Shown: in pieces, positions 58,873-64,000 of the stretch
How the letters are laid out: every line of letters begins with the position of its first letter
Position numbering within the stretch: the first letter of the stretch is position 1
DNA from: Ferrovibrio sp046297595
GTDB lineage: Bacteria; Pseudomonadota; Alphaproteobacteria; Ferrovibrionales; Ferrovibrionaceae
NCBI RefSeq assembly: GCF_046297595.1
Contig: NZ_JBKBHT010000001.1
Location: 186,001 to 250,000 of the forward strand
Direction of reading: 5' to 3'
Length of the DNA: 64,000 nucleotides
Program-made: the position numbers and the translations under genes
Notes under the pieces: generated by a model
The model's database searches: none
The model's input: only the letters and a program-made list of their open reading frames with translations
Told to the model about the DNA's origin: nothing

Positions 58873-59958
58873 TCAGGGTGCAACCGGTATTGGCGTCGAA
58901 GGTGGCAGGCCCGCCACTGCATGCCCGGATTGCCTGCCGCGCCCCATGGCGGCAATGCCTTGGGCAAAGCTCACGTGCGGCACATAGCCAAGCTCTGAGC
59001 GTGCCTTGGCGATACTGATGGTGAACGGCTTGCCGATCAGGCGCAGCATCTGGCGCGTAATCGGTGGCTCGCCGCCACGCCCCAGCAAACGCCATGCCGC
59101 ACCCATGATGCCCGCCATCATCCAGGCCAGGCGGAATGGCACGGCCCGGTCTTTCGGCACGATGTCGCGCGTGGCCAGCAACGCCGAGATGACGCTCTTC
59201 AGCGTGCCGTTCTCTCCGTCGGACACAAAATAGGTCTCGCCGCCCCGACCATTGTCGACGGCCAGCAGCAGCGCGTCGCAGAGATTGTCGACATGGCAGG
59301 TGGACATGGCCTGTCCGCCACCGCCGACCCACTGGAAACGCCCGACCCGCACGGTTTCGACCATGTGATCGAGGGTTGGCATATCCGGGCCCCAGATAAA
59401 GGGCGGACGGATGGCGATGGTCTCGAAGCCAGGACGGCGGTTATTGGCGGCCAGCAGCAGGCGCTCGCCTTCGGCCTTCGAGGATGAATAGGGCGCGAAG
59501 TCGCGGGTCTGGAGCGGAAGCCTCTCATCGACATCGAGCATCGGCTCCGGATCGCCCATCACGACGGCCGCGGCGCTGACGGCAACCACCCGGCGCAAGC
59601 CCTGGGTCGCGGCCGCAGCATCCACCAGCATGCGCATCCCTTCGACATTCACGCGATCAAAGACGGCGCGCGGTCCCCAAAGTTTAAAATGGGCGGCGAC
59701 GTGGAAAACGACCTCGCAGCCCGCCATTCCGGAGCGCAGGGCGGACGCGTCGGTGAGATCGCCCTGCACCGGGATGGCGCCTGCCCGGCGCACCGCGTCC
59801 ATCGCCTCCGGGCTGCGCGCCAGCGCTTTGACCTGCCAGCCACGGCTTGCGAGGAGCGCGATCAGGCGGGAGCCGACGAAGCCCGAGCCGCCGGTGACGA
59901 AGGCGGATCGTGGGGCAGCCGTGGTCTGTGGCGCGGTCAGTGAACTGGGATTCTGCAT
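58873..59958 (-). CDS. NAD-dependent epimerase/dehydratase (3-beta-HSD-like)
   Basis: A 361-residue extended SDR. RSAFVTGGSGFVGSRLIALL is the Rossmann motif near residue 25, HVAAHFKLWGP follows, and the catalytic tyrosine is in FAPYSSSKAEGERLLLAAN (YxxxK-type). VNVEGMRMLVDAAAATQGLR and RPPFIWGPDMPTLDHMV are family marks. It may act on sugar or sterol-like substrates. ATG 59958 follows CGGAGG by 6 bases. A TetR-like repressor is divergent, and a palindrome lies at the promoter. Confidence 0.88.
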   Translation of the reverse strand: MQNPSSLTAPQTTAAPRSAFVTGGSGFVGSRLIALLASRGWQVKALARSPEAMDAVRRAGAIPVQGDLTDASALRSGMAGCEVVFHVAAHFKLWGPRAVFDRVNVEGMRMLVDAAAATQGLRRVVAVSAAAVVMGDPEPMLDVDERLPLQTRDFAPYSSSKAEGERLLLAANNRRPGFETIAIRPPFIWGPDMPTLDHMVETVRVGRFQWVGGGGQAMSTCHVDNLCDALLLAVDNGRGGETYFVSDGENGTLKSVISALLATRDIVPKDRAVPFRLAWMMAGIMGAAWRLLGRGGEPPITRQMLRLIGKPFTISIAKARSELGYVPHVSFAQGIAAMGRGRQSGHAVAGLPPSTPIPVAP

Positions 59959-59991
59959 GGGAAGCCTCCGGGTAGGGCGTTGATAGGCCTT

Positions 59992-60042
59992 ACTATAGGA
60001 GGATTCGGACAATATTCAACGAACATTTTATATATTTTGTTC
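59992..60042 (-). promoter_or_regulatory. Epimerase promoter and TetR-type operator
   Basis: On the minus strand TTGAAT (60014-60019) and TATAGT (59992-59997) are 16 bases apart. Next to the -35 is an inverted repeat, GAACA (60021-60025) and TGTTC (60038-60042), with a 12-base AT spacer. The divergent TetR gene starts at 60084, so this is a likely binding site for it. Confidence 0.6.
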
Positions 60043-60083
60043 ATCGTTGCATCTGGCGCCACGGTCCCTTAAAACTTCCGGTC

Positions 60084-60722
60084 ATGCAGGCCCCTCGTCC
60101 CCCCAGTGATGACCCCTCCTTCCGGGAACAGATTCTCGACGCCGCCCGCACCCAGTTGCGGCGCTTTGGCGAGGCGAAGACGAATGTCGTCGATATCGCC
60201 CGCGCCCTCGGAACCTCGCACACCACGATCTATCGCCACTTCCGTTCCAAGGCGGAGATTTTTGACGCCGTGGTGGCTGAAGCCATGCGCGACGAAGAAG
60301 AGATGGCGCGGCGCTTCGTGGATGTAGATGGTCCGGCGGCCGAGCGGCTGGAGGCCATGGTGCTGGCCCTGCACGCCCGCAAACGCGAGCGTTTCGCTGG
60401 CGACCCGGAGGTCTATCAACTTTACCGGCGCGTCATGGAGGAGCGGCCAGACATCATCGCGGCCTATGCCCGCGCGATGACGGCGCTCATAGCCCAGATC
60501 ATAGCCGACGGCATCAAGCGACGGGAATTCAAGGTCGACGACGTGACGATCGCGGCCGGTGTGGTGCGGGACGCCCTTACCGTGTTCGTGCACCCGGCTC
60601 ATGTGGAGGCAGCCGTGAAGGCCGGCCTGCCGACCGAAGCGATGGCAAAGAATGTGGTCCGCAGCCTTGTCGCGGCCTTCCGCGCCGGCATGCTGTACGG
60701 ACAGGCCAGCTCAGAAGGCTAG
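60084..60722 (+). CDS. TetR family transcriptional regulator
   Basis: A 212-residue repressor. The N-terminal HTH is FREQILDAARTQLRRFGEAK, TNVVDIARALGTSHTTIYRHF, RSKAEIFDAVVAEAM. The C-terminal all-helical ligand domain has TALIAQIIADGIKRREFKVD and DALTVFVHPAHVE. It diverges from the epimerase, which it probably represses. The decay zone follows directly after it, with the remnant of an efflux protein, so the TetR may once have controlled an efflux operon. Confidence 0.9.
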   Translation: MQAPRPPSDDPSFREQILDAARTQLRRFGEAKTNVVDIARALGTSHTTIYRHFRSKAEIFDAVVAEAMRDEEEMARRFVDVDGPAAERLEAMVLALHARKRERFAGDPEVYQLYRRVMEERPDIIAAYARAMTALIAQIIADGIKRREFKVDDVTIAAGVVRDALTVFVHPAHVEAAVKAGLPTEAMAKNVVRSLVAAFRAGMLYGQASSEG

Positions 60723-60729
60723 CCGCTAC

Positions 60730-60957
60730 CCCGTCGCAGAAGCGGTCGTGACCGCCAGCACCGGCAACAGCTCAGCGAAGGCCGCCAGATCTGACAAGCG
60801 GCGGCCGGCACATATCTGCTTGGCCTATCAGGCGGGCGTCACAAGTCGGCTCGAACTGCTCGACGCGCAGCGAACCGTTTACGCCGCCCGGCAGACGATG
60901 CTAAGCGTGCGCCACGCCGAACTCACCAGCGCAACCGCCCTCTATCGCGCCCGGGGA
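60730..60957 (+). pseudogene. Remnant of a NodT-type outer-membrane efflux protein
   Basis: Residues coded at 60820-60957, LAYQAGVTSRLELLDAQRTV, YAARQTMLSVRHAELTSATA and LYRARG, match the C-terminal helical repeat of NodT/OprM efflux channels (L-D-A-Q-R pattern, 'A-L-Y-R-A-L-G-G' end). The rest of the gene is gone. The upstream 90 bases are not similar. No start or partner pump is present; it is in the same frame as the downstream GNAT gene by chance. Confidence 0.65.
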
Positions 60958-60966
60958 TGCCCCGTG

Positions 60967-61539
60967 ATGAAAAGACATGAGACAAAGATGGCCCGACCCC
61001 TTGTGATGCTCCTTCCCGCGGAGCCAGCCGATTTCCCGGCCTTCAAGCGCGACCTGCAGGCCGCTTTCGCGGTCGCGGTGGTCGAAGAGATGGGAGAACT
61101 GCCGGACGGGCCGATCCCGTCCGATGCGGATTTGGATCGCGCGATGGCTGCACCGAATGCGGTCGTCCTGCACATCCTGCACGATGACCGCAGGGTCGGT
61201 GGCGCCGTCGTGACGATCAACGGCGATACGCATGCCAACTCCCTCGACCTCTTGTTCATCGCGGTCGGGAACCACGGGCAGGGTCTGGGCAAGGCAGCCT
61301 GGTCGGCGATCGAGGCGATGTTCCCCGACACCCACACCTGGGAGACCGTCACGCCATATTTCGAGAAACGGAACATCCATTTCTACGTCAACGTCTGCGG
61401 ATTCCATATCGTCGAATATTATCATGAACGGAATCCCGACCCCCACGTGCCCAGCCCGACAGGCCTGCCCGACAACAGCGGCATGTTCCGCTTCGTAAAG
61501 GAGATGCGGCGGCGACTGGATCAGGGCGACGCCATCTAG
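60967..61539 (+). CDS. GNAT family acetyltransferase
   Basis: A 190-residue acetyltransferase. IAVGNHGQGLGKAAWSAIEA is the acetyl-CoA loop, and ETVTPYFEKRNIHFYVNVCG, FHIVEYYHERNPDPH follow. The acceptor is unknown. ATG 60967 or 60988 are both possible. The last codons (GDAI and stop) lie inside a partial copy of the ABC-F gene, so the 3' end of this gene was shaped by a rearrangement. Confidence 0.82.
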   Translation: MKRHETKMARPLVMLLPAEPADFPAFKRDLQAAFAVAVVEEMGELPDGPIPSDADLDRAMAAPNAVVLHILHDDRRVGGAVVTINGDTHANSLDLLFIAVGNHGQGLGKAAWSAIEAMFPDTHTWETVTPYFEKRNIHFYVNVCGFHIVEYYHERNPDPHVPSPTGLPDNSGMFRFVKEMRRRLDQGDAI

Positions 61540-61593
61540 CACGGCGGCGACGGCGCTCTGACCCGACGTGTCGCCGACGATCATGCGGATCAG
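61527..61593 (-). pseudogene. Fragment of the ABC-F ATPase gene with internal deletion
   Basis: 61527-61579 aligns to the ABC-F gene at 58479-58531 with about 44 of 53 bases matching, and 61578-61593 matches 58604-58619 almost exactly. On the minus strand it reads RMIVG then DTSGQSAVAAVLDGV, as in RMIVGEEKP...GEMSGQSAVAAVMDGV. The missing 73 bases lie between two copies of TCGCCGAC, a likely deletion by short repeats. It has no start or reading-frame support. Confidence 0.75.
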
Positions 61594-61625
61594 CCGTTGG
61601 CTGCCAAGCCGCGCCAGTTGGGCCA

Positions 61626-63185
61626 TCACTCCCACTCAATCGTGCCCGGCGGCTTGGAGGTGATGTCGTAGGTCACGCGGTTCACGCCCTTCACCTCGTT
61701 GATGATGCGGGTGGCGACGCGGCCGAGGAAATCGTGCGGGAACGGGTAGTAATCCGCCGTCATGCCGTCGGTGGAGGTGACGGCGCGCAACGCGCAGGCC
61801 TGATCGTAGGTGCGGCCATCGCCCATCACGCCCACGGTGCGCACCGGCAGCAGCACGGCGAAGGCCTGCCAGATATCGTCATACAGGCCGGATTTGCGGA
61901 TTTCATCCAGATACACCGCATCGATCTCGCGCAGCAGGTCGAGCTTTTCCTTCGTGATGTCGCCGGGAATGCGGATGGCCAGGCCCGGGCCCGGGAAGGG
62001 ATGCCGGCCGACCAGGCTTTCGGGCAGGCCGAGCTCACGACCCAGGTCGCGCACCTCGTCCTTGAACAGCTCGCGCAGGGGCTCGACCAGCTTCATGTTC
62101 ATGCGTTCGGGCAGCCCGCCCACATTGTGGTGCGACTTGATCGTGACGCTGGGCCCGCCATGGAAGCTGATGCTTTCGATCACGTCGGGATAGAGCGTGC
62201 CCTGTGCCAGGAATTCGGCGCCGCCGATCTTTTTGGCTTCTTCCTCGAACACGTCGATGAACAGCGCGCCGATGGTCTTGCGCTTGGTCTCGGGGTCGGA
62301 GACGCCGGCCAGCTTGCCCAGGAACAGCGCGGAAGCATCCTTGTGGATCAGCGGGATGTTGTAATGCTCGCGGAAGAGCTGCACCACCTGCTCGCCCTCG
62401 CCCTTGCGCAGCAGGCCGTGGTCGACGAAGACGCAGGTGAGCTGGTCGCCGATGGCCTCGTGGATCAGCACCGCCGCCACGGAGGAATCGACGCCGCCGG
62501 AAAGGCCGCAGATCACCCGGCCCTTGCCCACCTGGGCACGAATCTTGGCAATCGCCTCGGCGCGGTAGCCCTTCATGCTCCATTCGCCCGAGCAGCCCGC
62601 CACCTTGCGCACGAAGTTGCGCAACAGCTTGGCGCCGTCCAAGGTATGCATCACCTCGGGGTGGAACTGCACGGCGTAGATCTTGCGCTTGTCGTCGGCG
62701 ATGGCGGCATAGGGCGAACCGTCACTGACGCCCACCACGCGGAAGCCATCGGGGATCTTGGTGATCTTGTCGCCGTGGCTCATCCAGACCTGGTGCTTCT
62801 CGCCCTTGCCCCAGACGCCGTCGAACAGGCCGCAATCATCCTTGATCTCAAGGAAGGCGCGGCCGAATTCGCGGTGATGGCCGGTCTCGACCTGGCCGCC
62901 GAGCTGGGTGCAGATGGTCTGCTCGCCATAACAGATGCCGAAGACCGGCAGGTTGCGCTCGAACACCGCCTGCGGCGCGCGGGGCGAAAACTCTTCCGTG
63001 GTGGAGGCCGGACCGCCGGAGAGGATGATGCCTTTCAGTTCGCCATGGGGGCTTTCGGCCGTCAGCGCTTCGGCGGCCTTCTGGAACGGAACGATCTCGC
63101 AATAGACGCCGGCCTCGCGTACGCGACGAGCAATCAGCTGGGTGACCTGCGATCCGAAATCGACGATGAGAATACGCTCCGCCAT
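61626..63185 (-). CDS. guaA: GMP synthase (glutamine-hydrolysing)
   Basis: A 519-residue enzyme that turns XMP into GMP. The N-terminal glutamine amidotransferase has the nucleophile Cys in FGICYGEQTICTQLGG (near residue 85) and the His-Glu in VQFHPEV. The PP-loop ATPase is ICGLSGGVDSSVAAVLIHEA (near 230), and the C-terminal dimerisation domain ends NRVTYDITSKPPGTIEWE. Length equals the family standard. It is monocistronic, with a GC hairpin beyond its start region upstream. Confidence 0.97.
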   Translation of the reverse strand: MAERILIVDFGSQVTQLIARRVREAGVYCEIVPFQKAAEALTAESPHGELKGIILSGGPASTTEEFSPRAPQAVFERNLPVFGICYGEQTICTQLGGQVETGHHREFGRAFLEIKDDCGLFDGVWGKGEKHQVWMSHGDKITKIPDGFRVVGVSDGSPYAAIADDKRKIYAVQFHPEVMHTLDGAKLLRNFVRKVAGCSGEWSMKGYRAEAIAKIRAQVGKGRVICGLSGGVDSSVAAVLIHEAIGDQLTCVFVDHGLLRKGEGEQVVQLFREHYNIPLIHKDASALFLGKLAGVSDPETKRKTIGALFIDVFEEEAKKIGGAEFLAQGTLYPDVIESISFHGGPSVTIKSHHNVGGLPERMNMKLVEPLRELFKDEVRDLGRELGLPESLVGRHPFPGPGLAIRIPGDITKEKLDLLREIDAVYLDEIRKSGLYDDIWQAFAVLLPVRTVGVMGDGRTYDQACALRAVTSTDGMTADYYPFPHDFLGRVATRIINEVKGVNRVTYDITSKPPGTIEWE

Positions 63186-63225
63186 CGGGGTACTTCCGCT
63201 CCTGTGGTTGGGGCCGAAGCGAAGA

Positions 63226-63243
63226 GGCCCCCGGTCGGGGGCC
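63226..63243 (-). terminator. GC hairpin after the first TPR gene
   Basis: GGCCCCC (63226-63232), loop GGTC, GGGGGCC (63237-63243). On the minus strand it follows the TPR gene stop by 20 bases and is followed by TCTTCGCTTC, a weak T tract. It may end that transcript before guaA. Confidence 0.5.
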
Positions 63244-63263
63244 CCTGCTTCAGCTTGCTGGCT

Positions 63264-63734
63264 TCAGCTTGGTTTGGCCGCCCTGTAGGCGGCGATCTTG
63301 TTTTTCAGTTCCGTATACTCGGCGCAGCCGAAGGTGCAAAGGCTGCTGAGCCGTTTCAGATGCTCCTCCGCCTTTTCCGGCTGGTTGGTCTTGAGATACG
63401 CCTCGCCGATATATTCATGGGCGCCGCGATGCTTGGGATCGAGTTCCAGCGCCTTGTTATAGGCGATGAAGGCTTTTTCGTAGTCGCCCTGGTTGCGCAG
63501 GGCATATCCCAGCCAGTTGAAGGCATCGGCATTCTTGTCGTCCCGGGCCACCACGGCCTGGAATTTGGCAGCGGCCGTGGCGAAGTCCTTGGCGTCGATG
63601 GCCTTGCGGCCCTCGGCGAAATCGGGATCGGCCGGCTTGGCGGCCGTTGTCGCAGGGTCGCTGCCCATGGCGAAGACGGTAACAGGCGACAGGGCCAGCA
63701 GGGCGGTCAGGAACAGACGACGCAGGATCGACAT
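63264..63734 (-). CDS. Tetratricopeptide repeat protein, copy 1
   Basis: A 156-residue secreted or membrane-anchored TPR protein with a signal-like N-terminus (LRRLFLTALLALSPVTVFAM). About two and a half TPR units follow (AFNWLGYALRNQGDYEKAFI, YNKALELDPKHRGAHEYIGE, AYLKTNQPEKAEEHLKRLSS). It ends LCTFGCAEYTELKNKIAAYR with a Cys pair (C-x3-C). Proteins of this type bind partner proteins; none is known. It is followed in tandem by a near-identical paralogue. Confidence 0.85.
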   Translation of the reverse strand: MSILRRLFLTALLALSPVTVFAMGSDPATTAAKPADPDFAEGRKAIDAKDFATAAAKFQAVVARDDKNADAFNWLGYALRNQGDYEKAFIAYNKALELDPKHRGAHEYIGEAYLKTNQPEKAEEHLKRLSSLCTFGCAEYTELKNKIAAYRAAKPS

Positions 63735-63747
63735 GGCTTGCTCTCCC

Positions 63748-64000
63748 TTAACTCGGCTTGCCGGCCTTGAAGGCCGCGATCTTGTTTTTCAGCTCGGTAT
63801 ATTCCGCGCAGCCGAACAGGCAGAGGCTGTCGAGGCGCTTGAGATGCTCCTCGGCCTTCTCAAGCTGGTTGGTCTTCAGATAGGCCTCGCCGATATATTC
63901 ATGGGCGCCGCGATGGCGCGGATCGATTTCCAGCGCCTTGGTGTAATGGGCGAAGGACTGCTCGTAATTGCCGAGGTTGCGATAGGCATAGCCGAGCCAG
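63748..64000 (-). CDS. Tetratricopeptide repeat protein, copy 2 (partial, runs off the window)
   Basis: The C-terminal 83 residues of a second TPR protein. ALEIDPRHRGAHEYIGEAYL, KTNQLEKAEEHLKRLDSLCL and FGCAEYTELKNKIAAFKAGK are nearly identical to copy 1. The stop at 63748 is 14 bases from the copy-1 start. A tandem duplication with divergence is clear. The N-terminus lies beyond the window. Confidence 0.88.
   Translation of the reverse strand, partial: WLGYAYRNLGNYEQSFAHYTKALEIDPRHRGAHEYIGEAYLKTNQLEKAEEHLKRLDSLCLFGCAEYTELKNKIAAFKAGKPS

Noticed and set aside
57120..58967. Longer ABC-F frame with 73 extra N-terminal residues
   Set aside because: The extra part covers the terminator and the end of the epimerase gene; MIRLDNVS at 58748 is the family start.
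60652..61539. Single 295-residue protein joining efflux-like and GNAT parts
   Set aside because: The two parts belong to unrelated families, and the first lacks most of its domain. I treat it as a remnant followed by a separate GNAT gene.

Overview
The window is a gene-dense, GC-rich stretch of an alphaproteobacterial chromosome. The FlbT/FlaF flagellin regulators, the gene order fabD-fabG-acpP-fabF, DUF1491, the 'GHNGGPPL' peptide and the FlmG-like TPR-glycosyltransferases all point to Alphaproteobacteria. The overall set suggests a free-living, motile Rhodospirillales-type organism; the genus cannot be fixed from the sequence alone. No plasmid, phage, insertion sequence, CRISPR array or rRNA operon was seen.

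Layout. 1-2.4 kb: fatty-acid synthesis operon on the minus strand (fabD, fabG, acpP, start of fabF). 2.5-4.2 kb: FAD monooxygenase with an upstream palindrome. 4.2-13.8 kb: flagellin locus with flagellin, flbT, flaF, three TPR-glycosyltransferase paralogues and a Wzx-type flippase, probably a flagellin or surface-glycan modification module. 13.8-25.8 kb: Pat-type acetyltransferase, moaA, two paralogous peptide-type substrate-binding proteins around nadK, LysE and Lrp pair, msrA, DMT transporter, GntR regulator, DUF1491. 25.8-27.8 kb: tRNA-Met(CAT), mnmA and an SRPBCC protein. 27.8-29.4 kb: AT-rich island with a RelE-like/HTH/DUF6941-like overlapping operon (toxin-antitoxin candidate).

29.4-44.5 kb: MarR and SDR pair, DUF421, GST, TauE/SafE permease, DUF1304, PAS proteins, DUF4010 membrane protein, the conserved der-bamB-yfgM-like group, small membrane proteins, dienelactone hydrolase, HU and hutH. 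44.7-47.6 kb: NrtA/SsuA-type ABC importer. 47.6-55.3 kb: Spx/ArsC-like reductase, voltage-sensor potassium channel with a zinc ribbon, two separate ArsR plus SRPBCC operons each with clear palindromic operators, purT, two RidA proteins, GFA and DUF899 proteins, LysR. 55.4-57.1 kb: second AT-rich island carrying one SIR2-domain protein, a candidate anti-phage NADase. 57.1-64 kb: ABC-F ATPase, NAD-dependent epimerase with divergent TetR, a decay zone with remnants of an outer-membrane efflux protein and of the ABC-F gene, guaA, and two tandem TPR paralogues running off the end.

The backbone is ordinary housekeeping and accessory metabolism. The parts most worth attention are the two AT-rich insertions (27.8-29.4 kb and 55.4-57.1 kb), the three-paralogue glycosyltransferase set around flagellin, and several clean operator palindromes that tie regulators to their own operons.
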